64,000 nucleotides of DNA from contig JBANSL010000012.1 in assembly GCA_037127255.1 (NCBI GenBank), forward strand, positions 19,664,615 through 19,728,614. Reading direction: 5' to 3'. The position numbers and the translations under genes were made by a program. The stretch comes from Persicaria tinctoria. Taxonomy: Eukaryota; Streptophyta; Magnoliopsida; Caryophyllales; Polygonaceae. The notes below the pieces were generated by a model that was given only the letters and a program-made list of their open reading frames with translations, made no database searches and had not been told where the DNA came from. Numbering within the stretch: position 1 is the first letter of the stretch; the number at the start of each line of letters is the position of its first letter. Positions 24,641-35,046 of this stretch are shown piece by piece.

Positions 24641-25077
24641 AAGGGTCGGGGGAAGGCGACCCGAAACCTAACCCGGGATTTCCACGGGTTGGCGGGTTCG
24701 GGTCACCCGGCGGGTTGTCGGGTCGACGGGTTGACCCGCCGGGTCGACCCGACGAGTTGGAACCCGGGTTGGACGGGTTTGCACTTGTTTCGGACCCGAA
24801 ATCTGAATTGTCGGATCGAATTTGTCGAGAAAGGGAACGAAAATTGAACGCCTATGTGTTTGACAAATATCCTTTCGTGTTCACAAATCATAACTTGACT
24901 CTTTAGTCTTTATGTACAAAATACAATATGTAATGTTACATCTTATAATTTTCAAAACTAAAAAGTCTACAACTTATAACTCTATAAGTTTTACAAATTA
25001 CAAAAAAGTTGTACAATATTTGTATTAGGGAGTGTTGGGGGGGAAGGAAGAAGGGCTTGAATCGGTTTCCCGACTGC

Positions 25078-25119
25078 CTACGTATCCTCCCGGGGGTGAG
25101 GAATCAAAGCCCACGTAGT
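25078..25119 (-). other. stem-loop downstream of the transposase stop
   Basis: CTACGTATCCTCCCGG on one side and GAGGAATC...CCACGTAG on the other pair as two stacked stems (CTACGT/ACGTAG and TCCTC/GAGGA). It lies 45 bp after the transposase stop in the presumed 3' UTR. From memory, GGATACGTAGGCAG-like text (its minus-strand reading) recurs near plant hAT genes. Function unknown. Confidence 0.5.
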
Positions 25120-25163
25120 TCTTTTACCTGTATGTCTTAACCCCGGCCCGGTTACCTCCTCTT

Positions 25164-27530
25164 CTAGTATTCTTGATCGTCGGATCCTCCACCACCTCCT
25201 GAGCCATCTGTGACCGCGCCATCAATGGAGCTCCCAACGGACTCTGTCTCTATTCCGTCATCATCCTCGAAATCAGTCCCCAAGTTGTTCTTTTGCATCC
25301 GCATCTCCGCCTTCTTCCAATCTGCAAGGCAAACTTGGGCTTCGAGGTTCTCGGGAAGCAACCTTGATCTCTTCTCCGAAAGAATCTGACCTCCGCGACT
25401 AAAAAGCTGCTCGACGGCTACGGTGGAGCAAGGTGCCCCAAGTATTTGTCGGGCGATTACCTACAATGTCGGGAATCTTTGTCTTTCGAGTCGGCTCCAC
25501 CACTCAAGGACATCGAAATCTTCCTCTTCATCGCTGAGAAAATCAAAGTTAGTGGACAAATATTCGTCGAGCTCCGAGTGGGGGCTCGACGAAGATCTCG
25601 ACCTCTTTGACCCAAAGATATCTCGGGCAAGTGCCTTAGTTCTAGCGGTGATGCTGGTTCGTGACCCGCTTGAACCGGAAGGCACCGGAGGACGACCGGA
25701 GGGCGCTCTGTCGCCCGTCGAATATTCAGTATATAATTGTTCTAACAATCCTCTAACTCTAGCAACAATAATTGTAACATTGCAATCAGGATCATCCTCA
25801 ATTCCTAAAGTCGGATAATAGTTTTCTAAAAACAATTGAACTCCGCTTAATTTATATCTAGGGTCGAAACAACACGCTACGAGGAAAATGTCGGGTATAA
25901 ATTTGTAATATGCGATCCATTTCTGCCGCATCTCCATAGTTGCTTGGGAAATGGAAGGCGTGTTAACTCCGTCTTGAAGGGCTAATGCTACGTTCATTGC
26001 AATAAAACAAAAAATGTTTGATGTAGGCATGTAAACGTGGGAAAACGTCTGAGTTGCGTCGTAAAAAACTTTGAAAACCTCCACAACGTCCCGGGCCTGA
26101 GTCCACACATCGGCAAATATGTGTGAGTCCGGGATGTGTAGCGTTGCAAAACCGGAAAGAAGTTCCTTGTAAGCGATTGAATCGTAAATCATTGTGTAAG
26201 TGGAGTTCCACCGAGTGCAAACGTCCTTGGGGAACGTTTTTGGGCGGGTTTGGTGGCTACGACAATAAGCGCTCCATTGCTGGCGAAGCTGTTTGCTTCG
26301 CCAAAGTGCCCGCAAAACAAATCGAATTGGTTCAACAACACTTTGTAAATATAATAAACCATCTTGAACACATAAGTTTAAAATGTGAGGGGCGCAACGG
26401 ATGTGGAAAAACTTGCCACCTATCGCGGGCTGACAGTTTTGGATTAAATCGGGGATAGATGCGGTGTTGGCAGAAGCGTTGTCAAAACCGATACTAAAAA
26501 CTCTTTTAGTTAATCTATATTCTTGTAAAACCGTTAAAAGGACACCTGCTATGTTTCGTGCCGTGTGTGCTTCGTCGAAAACTCGAAAAGCTAAAACACG
26601 TTTGTGCAATTGAAAACGTTGATCAACCCAATGACAAGTAACACCCATGTATGAGTGATGTTGCCAATGGTCGGTCCAAATGTCACTACAAATCGAAACG
26701 TGTAAATCATGGTTTTTTTGAAAATATTCAATTAATTCATTTTTACGGGTGTTATATCGTCTAACTATTTTCCTCTTAACCGTGTTTCGACTAATACCTT
26801 GCCATGCAGGTTGAACATTTTGCGTCATAAATTCATTGAAACATAAACGTTGTGAAAAACTATAAGCTAAACCCTCGGCAGCTATCATTTCCGCATATTG
26901 ATCACTACAACTACGATAATCATAAGACCATAAACCAGGGGGTTGAGAGGAAGAAGATGCGTACCCGGTTAGTTGAGTTTGCCCTTTGGCGAGGCCGAGC
27001 TTCTCGGGATGCTTCGAGCGGATATGTCGACCGTAGTTCCCATATCCGCCTCCCTTCTTGTGCTTGTAGACCGTGGAGCAAAAGTTGCACTTGGCGGCGC
27101 AACTCGATTCCTCCCAAGCCGGCTCCCTAGGACCCTTCGTGAACCAATACTTGAAAGTAGCGGCTCGAACTTCCGTCGTAGTAATAGGGTCGCCATCGGC
27201 CGGAGTTCCTTGGCTCCCTTCGGCGGGGAACCCGGACTCTTGGGTCGGAATCGTCGGAGTTCCGGCTTGGGTGGTGGGGGTCCCTTCGGCCTCGAGCTCG
27301 GCCTCCTCCTCCTCCTCGATCTCGTCGACGTGGTCGGCCAGAAGAGCATCATCTCGACGACGCCGGGATCCGCTCGCCGCCGAGACCGATGCACTTCGAC
27401 GAAGGCTTGGTGCCGCCGCCGGGTTCGACCCGCCTCCTCCGACACTCGGGATCGATGAAGATGGGGCTCCACTAACACTCTTGCGACTCCTAGTAACTCG
27501 GTTAGTAACTCGGTTGATGAAACCCGACAT
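25164..27530 (-). pseudogene. hAT transposase (BED finger, hATC domain), one premature stop
   Basis: One frame of 789 codons from ATG 27530 to the stop at 25164, interrupted only by TAG at 25461-25463. Order: low-complexity Ser/Gly/Glu N-terminus (1-120); BED zinc finger CNFCSTVYKHKK...GRHIRSKHPEK near residue 150; catalytic RNase H-like core with SICSDIWTDHWQHHSYMGVT and GFDNASANTAS; C-terminal FDPRYKLSG; then, beyond the TAG, VIARQILGAPCSTVAVEQLF and SRGGQILSEKRSRLLPEN, the hATC dimerisation domain. Without readthrough the product (689 residues) lacks dimerisation and should be inactive. No frameshift or other stop was seen. The TAG sits between RFPTL and VIAR, where relatives have a sense codon. 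Confidence 0.93.
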
Positions 27531-27655
27531 TTTGAATTGAAGAGACTTAGGAGATTACGAGAGAGACAAGATCGAGCGATTAGAGCGATTAGAGAGATTG
27601 AGATGAGATTAGAGGAGATGAGTGAGGTGTGGGTTGGAATTGGGAGGGAAAGGGG

Positions 27656-27664
27656 CTATTTATA
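27656..27664 (-). promoter_or_regulatory. TATA box of the hAT transposase
   Basis: TATAAATAG on the minus strand, about 126 bp before the ATG. Preceded by CGACCGTTG and GGCT, a pattern repeated at the small gene's promoter. The leader between is purine-rich. Confidence 0.7.
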
Positions 27665-28170
27665 GAGCCAAAACCGAGCATTTCCCTCCCATGGAGCCGT
27701 TGGGCAACGGTCGACCCGCCGGGTCGACCGTTTGAAATGTGACCGTTGCACCCCCCCGATTCAAATTTTTTTTTTTTTTTATTTGCACTTGGGTGGTGTT
27801 TGGCTACTAGTTAACTAGCTTAACTTTGAATTAAATTTATATATTAAGTTTCCAATATATTTTATGTAGATTTTTATTTTTTGAACATTTTAAATGTAAT
27901 ATATATTGTTTAGGTAATTTTTTCTAAGTTGTTAGGTAATTAGTAAAAATATTATCTTATAAAACAATATTCTTTGAATCATTCAAACACAAGTTTATTG
28001 TAAACCGAAATACGAATACACGTTTACAAATCACGACTCACATCCACCGATTCACATAACATAACATAATAACATAAACTCACTACATTACTACAAGTCT
28101 ACAAGTCTACAATACTCACTAGTCACTACTTATTATTAAGACTTAGGAGTTAGGACGTAAGAATAATAGA

Positions 28171-28392
28171 CTAGTTTTTACCACCACTCGAGCCCGAAGC
28201 GCCATCGTTCTTAATCTTCTCGGGGTGCTTGTTAGTGATGTGATACTTCAAATTACCATGGCCAAGGTTATTCCGCATCTTGTACCTTTTAGCACAATGA
28301 CGACAAACGGCTACGAATGATCGATCGGGTTGCACATCTGCCTTATCGTAGTGATCTTGAAACAACGCCTCTTTGAGGTTGTCACCGAACAT
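28171..28392 (-). CDS. small BED zinc-finger protein of the hAT element
   Basis: 73 residues, starting MFGDNLKEALFQDHYDKADV. It contains one BED-type finger: VCRHCAKRYKMRNN, then LGHGNLKYHITNKHPEK, with both Cys and both His present, and a Gly/Ser-rich tail. BED fingers bind DNA in hAT transposases; this one is free-standing. Its finger resembles the one in the transposase downstream (both end KHPEK), suggesting duplication of the 5' part of the transposase gene. Same strand, 640 bp upstream of the transposase ATG, with its own TATA box at 28481-28489. I chose ATG 28392 because the longer in-frame start at 28515 would lie upstream of the TATA box. It could act as an accessory or competing end-binding factor; that is inference. 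Confidence 0.7.
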   Translation of the reverse strand: MFGDNLKEALFQDHYDKADVQPDRSFVAVCRHCAKRYKMRNNLGHGNLKYHITNKHPEKIKNDGASGSSGGKN

Positions 28393-28480
28393 GATTACAA
28401 CGTAGGAGCTTCTGAAAACCAAATTGATAGAATGATAGGTGATTGATGGATTGGATGGGATTTGTGATATGAGGAGTCGG

Positions 28481-28489
28481 ATATTTATA
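28481..28489 (-). promoter_or_regulatory. TATA box of the small BED-finger gene
   Basis: TATAAATAT on the minus strand, about 90 bp before ATG 28392, within GGGGCTATAAATATCCG. Upstream lie GGCCGTTG and CGACCGTTG, echoing the transposase promoter. Confidence 0.65.
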
Positions 28490-28719
28490 GCCCCGAGCCG
28501 AGTTACAACGGCCATATTTTTTTTTTAAAAAATTGCTCCGACCTGTGGGCCCCACATCCAACGGTCGTTTTTTTAAAATAGGCCGACCCGGCGGGTCACG
28601 GGTCACTCATCCCCCGACCCTAACCCTAACCCGCTACCCGCCCCTACCCGGCAACCCGGCAACCCGGACCCAGCGGGTCACGGGTTGACCCGTAACCCGT
28701 GGCCACGCCTAGTCACCAC

Positions 28720-29535
28720 CACTCCTATCGCTGTCACCACCACCTCTATCACTGTCACTACCACCTCTATCACCGTCACCACCACCCATATTGTTGTCAC
28801 CACCCTTATTGTTGTCACCACCTCTATCGCTGTCACCGCCTTATCGCTGTCACCCCTCGTATCGCTGTCATCACCACTCCTATCGCTGTCACCACCACTC
28901 CTATCGCTGTCACCACCCTTATTGCTGTCGCCACCTCTATCGTTGTCACCGCCCTATCGATGTCACCACTCCTATCGTTGTCACTACCACCCCTATCGCT
29001 CTCACCACCACCCCTATCACTGTCACCACCACCCATATTGTTGTCACCATCCTTACTTCTGTCACCACCTCTATCGCTGTCACCGCTCTATCGTTGTCAC
29101 CACTCCTATCGCTGTCACCACCACCCCTATCGCTGTCACCACCACCCCTATCACTGTCACCAGCAACCATATTGTTGTCACCACCCTTATTGTTGTCACC
29201 ACCTCTATCGCTGTCACCGCCCTATCATTGTCACCACTCCTATCGCTGTCAACACCACTCCTATCGCTGTCACAACCACTTATATAGCTGTCACAACCCC
29301 CCTATCACTGTCACCACCACCCCTATCATTGTCACCGCCCTTATTGTTGTCACCACATCTATCGCTGTCACCGCCCTATCGTTGTCACCACCACCCATAT
29401 TGTTGTCACCACCCTTATTGTTGTCACCACCTCTATCGCTGTCACCGCCCTATCGCTGTCACCACTCGTATCGCTGTCACCACCACTCCTATCACTGTCA
29501 CCACCACCTCTATCACTGTCACCACCCTTATTAGA
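28720..29535. repeat. GTCACC minisatellite, right part
   Basis: About 800 bp of variable units around CCTATCGCTGTCACCACC. The unit lacks stop codons in all three plus frames, giving long but meaningless open frames (up to 337 codons). Continuation of the array at 24460-24586. Confidence 0.93.
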
Positions 29536-30324
29536 GGTGACACTCTTTGCGACACATGTAATTTCATGAAATTTTTTTTAAAAAATATTGTAATCACACG
29601 CAATATCACTGTCACCACTGATGTCACCCCCTTATTAGAGCTTTTGATATTTATTTTACCATTTAAGAGATGCTATGAAATACTATTTGTTATAGATGCT
29701 CTTATAATATGATGGCAAGACGTTGAACTGATCAGCAAGGGGATGATGTAATACGGCAACCACCGGACATCAACGGAAACAACGAACTGGATCCGAGTCA
29801 GCAACGGGAGGAGGCTGTTCGGACAGATCGGAGAAATAGAGGAATCGGACGGCAACGCGATCGGAGAGGAGAAATCTGCGATCGGTGACGCTCGCAGATT
29901 GAACGGCAACGCGATCGTTCGCTTCACCATCGTCGGTGCGCTGGAGCTTTGCCGGATCGGGAAGGAGGCCTATGAATCTGGAATAGGTGAACGAATCGAA
30001 ACGAGGAGAGAGGAGGGAGCGTGGACGAAGGTACTCCATGGAAGAGGAAGGCCAATTGGAGAGGAGAGGAAGACGAACACCGACTACTGCGAGACGCTCC
30101 CTCCTGCTGTGCAATTGAGGAGACGAAGAAGACGCAGATCCATGGAGGAGGCACGAGGAGCGGAGGAGAAAACGTCTCATATTTTCCCAAATAAGATATA
30201 GCGGCTAGGTTTAATTAAAACGGGGGTAATATGGGGTTTTCAAAAAAAATTAGGGCATTTATCAAAAACTGATTTTAAGTGGACATTTTGCAAAAAAAAA
30301 ATTTGTCAAAATGGAATTTTAGCC
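29536..30324. other. no gene recognised; GC-rich interior of the outer element
   Basis: 29700-30200 is purine-rich and relatively GC-rich, unlike its flanks, with overlapping open frames on both strands but no domain. It may be captured sequence inside the candidate MULE. Confidence 0.35.
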
Positions 30325-31002
30325 AAATTTCTTCTTCAATTAAATGAATGGCTAAGATATATTCTAAAGTGTCAAAACTTTTTTTCTCGCTTTCTTGATC
30401 GTCGCCCATCGGAAACCCCTCTTACAAACAGCTTTTCAACACAATCAAATTACTTGCTTGTTATCTACTCCAATTTCCCAATCTTCTTAGTAAAAATTAA
30501 CGTACTGGAAATGTTTTGCCCCATTATAAAAGCAATTACACGCAGATCATATGGATCCATTAGTCTTTATAGTCTATAACAATAGTAAACATTATTCAAG
30601 AGTTTTCTTGCTTCCAATGATGGTAAATTGCATTATCTTTGGCTCTTAACCTAGAATCAAACATGTAATTTACACTTTGAATAACTCTCGATCTTCGAAG
30701 GATTGAACATTGAGAAAGATTTTATCGATCAAAGAATTTATGGAGGAACGTAACGCATAAGATATTTCAGAATCAGAATGTTTAACAAACAAAAAAAAGT
30801 TGATGCAATTGAAGGGGCGTGGCAGCGGAGATGGTGGATCCGACGCTAATCGTGAAGCAGATGATGTAGCAGAGGTTGAAGTAGATGATGTCGGGCTCTT
30901 CGGAAGTTTGATGGGAGAAATTATGATATTGGGTTTAATAATTTATATAGATCTTGGCCATTCAATTATTTCAAGGGTTGTGATTGAATTATTAGGAAAA
31001 TA
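30325..31002. other. no gene seen
   Basis: AT-rich. The plus frame 30800-31006 is acidic and lacks any known domain. The last 40 bases belong to a dispersed repeat also present, inverted, at 23302-23375. Confidence 0.4.
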
Positions 31003-31013
31003 CTAGTGTAATA

Positions 31014-31034
31014 CCCGTGCCTTCAAGGCACGGG
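31014..31034. other. Helitron 3' terminal hairpin
   Basis: CCCGTGCCTT and AAGGCACGGG are perfect 10-bp complements around one base. Eight bases from the CTAG terminus; the expected rolling-circle termination signal. Confidence 0.88.
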
Positions 31035-31223
31035 AGCTTGATTTATTTTAATTTGAACATCATTTTATATATTTATATAATACTATATTAATATATACAC
31101 GTGTTTAAAACAAAAATATGTATAAAGTATTTTTTTATAATTTATAAATTAGTTGGAAATAGATACGATACAAATTTTGAAAATGATTTAATAAGGAAAT
31201 GTATGTAGACGAATTATGAGAAT

Positions 31224-31677
31224 ATTGCAATCGGAAAAAAAAATGAAAACATGTCTCAATATTTACGGCAATATAAGCGAAAAATAAAAAAAGGGAATTG
31301 ATTCAAATCATATTTAAAATAGGAAACAAATATTTTAAAGTTTCCATAATAATATTGACCAATAAGAAAATCTCATTTGAATAAAAAAATTCAACTTTAA
31401 TTGTGGGCGTGACACCTCAGCAAAATGCTAGCAGAATTAGTAATATATATATTGCGATCGGAAAAAAAAAATGGAAACATGTCTCAATATTTACGACAAT
31501 ATAGCCGAAAATAAATAAAAAAGGTAATGTATTCAAATCATATTTAAAATATGAAACAAATATTTTAAAGTTTCCATAATGATATTGACCAATAAGAAAA
31601 GCTCATTTGAATAAAAAATTCAACTTTAATTGTGAGCGTGACACGTCAGCAAAATGCTAGCAGAATTAGTAATATTA
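31224..31677. repeat. 227-bp tandem duplication inside the Helitron
   Basis: Two copies starting ATTGCAATCGG (31224) and ATTGCGATCGG (31451), both containing ACATGTCTCAATATTTACG and ending near GCAAAATGCTAGCAGAATTA. A handful of differences. Confidence 0.9.
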
Positions 31678-31685
31678 ATAGAAGA

Positions 31686-32079
31686 TTAGGTAGTAAATAT
31701 TAGGAGAAGATCCTACTCCGCCAAATTTTAAATTAGATTCTGCTGGTTTACTTATTTTTGGTAGGGAATCTTTCCCAATTTGATTCCTATCTTATGCCCA
31801 GACATAGGATAGAAAGACCGTATTAAAAAAAATTGAATCATACACCAAATTAAAAACAAATCATTAATGAGTATTGTGCGGTCTCGAGATAAAACGTCAA
31901 TTTTCACAAACTATCTTCCAAGTCATATCTAGAGTGTCAAACCAACACCGACAAAACATTCAAAATATCTTCAACATAACAAATAAACAAACACTAGACA
32001 ATACATTGGATGTCCGATCATAATCGACAAGATAAACAAGCAAACTTTCCAAGGTACCATACGGAAAACAAGATTACAA
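31686..32079. other. no gene seen
   Basis: AT-rich flank between the Helitron and the LINE relic. Confidence 0.45.
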
Positions 32080-34534
32080 CTCACCAAATGGAAAGGAAAT
32101 GTGTTGTCCCAAAAAAGGAAGGGTGATTCTCATCAATGCAAATCTTGCAATGAAATTAAAACTACATCATGCAAAAATTTATGCTCCCAACTTATATTCG
32201 CCAGGAGATAGATCAAATTAATCGAAGCTTCTTCTAGAACAAATACTAGCTAGAACTACAAACCACGGACTAGATGGGACAAAATTTGTAAACCAAAAAA
32301 TAAGGGAGGTCATGGAATTCACAAAACAAAATATATGAACAAAGCATTGCAAATAGAACTTTTTTGGAAAATATTACCCGAACCGAAAAATGTTTATGCC
32401 AAACTAGTTAAGGTTAACTGGTTAAGTATTTGAAGGAGAAACAATTGTGGGACTACCAAAAGAAAACGCATGTCTATTTACAATGGAACAAATTCATGGA
32501 AATAAAGGATGAATTCGGTAAAGGAATATGATGGCAAATGGGTAATGGGACTACGATAAGATTCTTGGACGATCGTTGGCTAGGATACTTCAAGCTCAAA
32601 GACTGAATCTTATCGGAAGAAGAAATAAATAGCCTTGACAAAATAATACAATCTGTAACATCAGACAAGAAATGGAAACTCTAGGAGTTAGAGATGTGCC
32701 TCCCGGAAGACATTGTATAACAAATAGAATTTGTGTGAATCTCGACCAACAATATGAATTATAGAGTCTATTAATGGAAATCTAGTAGAAACGGATGGTT
32801 TTCCACAACTAGCACACTTGCCTTTGTTTCGGGAAACCAAACACACCATGTCAAAGAACACAATTGGATAAACTTCATGTGGAAGCTCCTAATGAACGGA
32901 CTCTCAACCAAACAACATCTTGCTTTTAAGGGTGTGGCAGTTCCACAAGCCTAGTTATGAGTTATGCCATCAAGCAACTGAAGATATATGACACCTCTTT
33001 CTGGAATGCCCCTAGGTTCTTAACCTTATAAACAATATAGATAACAAACTAGTTAAAAGGATCAAAAACATTAACCAACACCGGTCACATACTACACAAA
33101 AAAATACATGACTTATTTAAACCTCTAGATTGAAAAGACAAGGCCATTTTGGAAACTTAGCTTCTTAGTGGGGCTTATGGACTCTTAGAAACAAGATTAT
33201 CTTTCATGATCCTAACGAAATCAACGAAGGATGATGGGAAAGCTACATTAGATATCATTTGACTGATTGGGAAGGCGATAAGACTAAGGGTGTGTTTGTC
33301 AATGGGTTATTTTTTAAGGGGTGAAGATTATTTTTAAGGGGTTATATGAGATGGATATTATTGTATGAGTTATAGGAATATAATTTTTTTTTTTAACAAA
33401 TAACCTTTTCCTCTTTGTCTTCCTCTTTCTCCCTTCTCCCATGCTCTCCGCCACCAGCATCTGCCTCTCCTCATTGTCGCTACTCCAACGCCCTCTGTCT
33501 CTAGCCCTCTCGCCCTCCTCATTGCTGCTTCCCCAACCTTCACAAATCTACCCTCTCACCCTACCTGTCTCTAGCGCCACTATATCACCACCTCTTTATC
33601 TTCCTTCACACTGCCCTCCTCTCGGCAAGCCTCCACCGCCGAATCCATGGCTGCCAGATCTCCCATCTTGCCCCCTGATCTGTCTCCAGCCCAGATCCAT
33701 GGCTGTCAGTCACCAAATCTCACCACCTCACCACCAGTGCATCCATGGCTGAATGTGATATGGTATGTGGAGAAGAAGAAGCCACAAGGGCACCAACGTC
33801 ATATGCAGAGTTGTTGTTTTTAATAACCTCGACAACCTTCATGTGGTGGGTTGGGATTCTCGACCTCCACAATCCCCATATAACCTCAACTTCCATCACC
33901 TCCCATCTTCCCTTGCCAAACACCAGTCTCGGGGTTGTTTTAAAAAATAATCCCGACAACCCCTAATAACCCCTTGCCAAGCACACCCTAAGAGTTTCAG
34001 CGAGGAAGACAAACCAACCATGGTGACAACTCATAGACCTATACCACATGAAAAAAATGATATGGGAACCACCAGCACATTGTTACTTCAAAATTGACTT
34101 TGACGAATCATACCTCACTTTTAGAGAAGCTTTTTCTAGCTTTGTGATGCGAGACTATCAGGGTCCCTTAATTATGAGCTTTGATACGCTTCCTTGTAGG
34201 TTGGAATCTACTATCGTTGTAGAGGATCAAGCCCTCTGCATAGAGGTTTTGGGCACCAAAGAGCTCAGACTCGGGCACGTGGTGGTGGAGGGGGGCAACT
34301 TCACTGTCATCAACATCAACGTTATCAATGGCATGTGGTGCTACCCTTGAGAAGTGGAAATGCTTATATTCAATGTCAGGTTGATGGCTCACACCTTTCA
34401 ATTCATCAGCTTCAACCAAGTCTTTCACGAAGTTAATAAGGTCGCTAATTGTCTGACTCGTCTTCAACATTCTTTTGATCTTGAGTCCTTAACAACACAT
34501 CCAAAGTTCAAACTCCCATTTTTCGACATGTATT
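32080..34534 (+). pseudogene. L1-type LINE relic (RT C-terminus, zf-RVT, RNase H)
   Basis: Recognisable pieces in order: WKGNVLSQKGRVILINANLA and CKPKNKGGHGI (RT thumb region, about 32090-32320); MGNGTTIRFLDDRWLGYFKL (about 32535-32600); a zf-RVT-like block near 32830-33010; then RNase H at 34048-34534 with FKIDFDESYL, VVEDQALCIEVLG and FHEVNKVANCLTRLQ. Many stops and shifts. The relic is split by a MITE at 33288-33988. The 5' part (ORF1, endonuclease) is missing. Confidence 0.75.
33288..33988. mobile_element. PIF/Harbinger-type element inserted in the LINE relic
   Basis: 701 bp; termini GGGTGTGTTTGTCAATGGG and, in reverse, GGGTGTGCTTGGCAAGGGG, followed inside by GTTATT blocks. The 3-bp duplication TAA is on both sides (33285-33287 and 33989-33991). 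The interior is CT-rich with spurious open frames and no transposase. Confidence 0.82.
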
Positions 34535-35046
34535 GACAGACGCTTTAGCAGGTACTGAGCAAACCAATTTTTTTTTGCTTCTATAAATAAATCCATTTTT
34601 ATTTTTTATTTTTTCATTTCTATAGTTTGAGATTAAAAAAACGAAAAAAATAAAATAAAAGTGACGATGGATGAAACAGCCCACAAATTTGGAGAAAAAT
34701 GTCGGCAGACTATACGAGGGAAAAAAGTGGATCGGCATTGGCAGTTACAAACAGCGTGGTCGTTCGTACTCCACTCCTCTCCATGTGTTGTTTGATGATA
34801 TCCAAACCCCCCTTCCTCTCCTCTCCGGTAAGCAATTAACGAAATGATCTCGTTTCCGTATCTGCAAAAGTCTGCAATCGAAATCCTTGATTGCTTAGGA
34901 TTGAAATCGGAATTGGATTGAAAGCGAACATTTATTGTTGCAATTGAATGGATTTGGCTCCTTCTGATGCGCAGGAATTGTCGAGTGCTCCAATTGATTG
35001 ATCTTAGCTAGCTCAATCGAGGCACAGTGTGTCAGATTGACGGAAG
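34535..35046 (+). other. LINE tail and 5' region of the reductase gene
   Basis: 34560-34660 is A/T-rich, probably the end of the LINE. 34750-35046 is the promoter and leader of the downstream reductase gene. No other gene. Confidence 0.5.

Larger units (their letters stand above)
24587..28711 (-). mobile_element. hAT transposon with two genes
   Basis: 4125 bp. A perfect 17-bp terminal inverted repeat TAGGCGTGGCCACGGGT is present at both ends, with a perfect 8-bp target duplication GTCACCAC (24579-24586 and 28712-28719). Subterminal regions are rich in CCCGCCGGGTCG motifs, likely transposase-binding sites. Two minus-strand genes: a small BED-finger protein (28171-28392) and a full-length transposase (25164-27530) with a single in-frame stop. 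Each has its own TATA box. The clean ends and duplication suggest a recent insertion. Confidence 0.96.
23389..30324. mobile_element. candidate host MULE containing the nested hAT block
   Basis: Left terminus GGTAAGTGTCCATTTTT followed by TTTTGCAAAATGTC. The right terminus, read in reverse, is GGCTAAAATTCCATTTTG followed by TTTTGCAAAATGTCCACTT. These look like long, decayed inverted repeats of a Mutator-like element into which the two hATs inserted. The target duplication is poor (about 5 of 9 bases), so the outer boundary is tentative. Confidence 0.35.
31003..31685 (-). mobile_element. non-autonomous Helitron
   Basis: 683 bp. On the minus strand it starts TCTTCTATTAATATTAC and ends with the palindrome CCCGTGCCTTGAAGGCACGG, then GTATTACACTAG. 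A 3' hairpin 7-8 bases before CTAG, a 5' TC, and insertion between host A and T are the Helitron signature. No Rep/helicase frame is present. An inverted paralogue of the flanks without the element exists at 23302-23375, confirming both ends. Confidence 0.9.

Noticed and set aside
26969..27540. Several overlapping frames of 90-170 codons on both strands
   Set aside because: Shadows of the GC-rich N-terminal part of the hAT transposase.
24460..29535. CRISPR-like array of short repeats
   Set aside because: Units are adjacent and variable with no unique spacers, and the genome is a plant. It is a minisatellite.
28699..29712. 337-codon open frame rich in Ser, Leu, Pro and Thr
   Set aside because: It lies in the GTCACC minisatellite. 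The unit lacks stops in every plus frame, so three long frames overlap; there is no domain or start context.
29770..30201. Frames of 88-136 codons on both strands
   Set aside because: Overlapping and mutually exclusive, no known motif, inside a transposon block.
33441..33752. 103-codon Ser/Leu/Pro-rich frame
   Set aside because: CT-rich interior of a Harbinger-type element; no domain, no splice signals.
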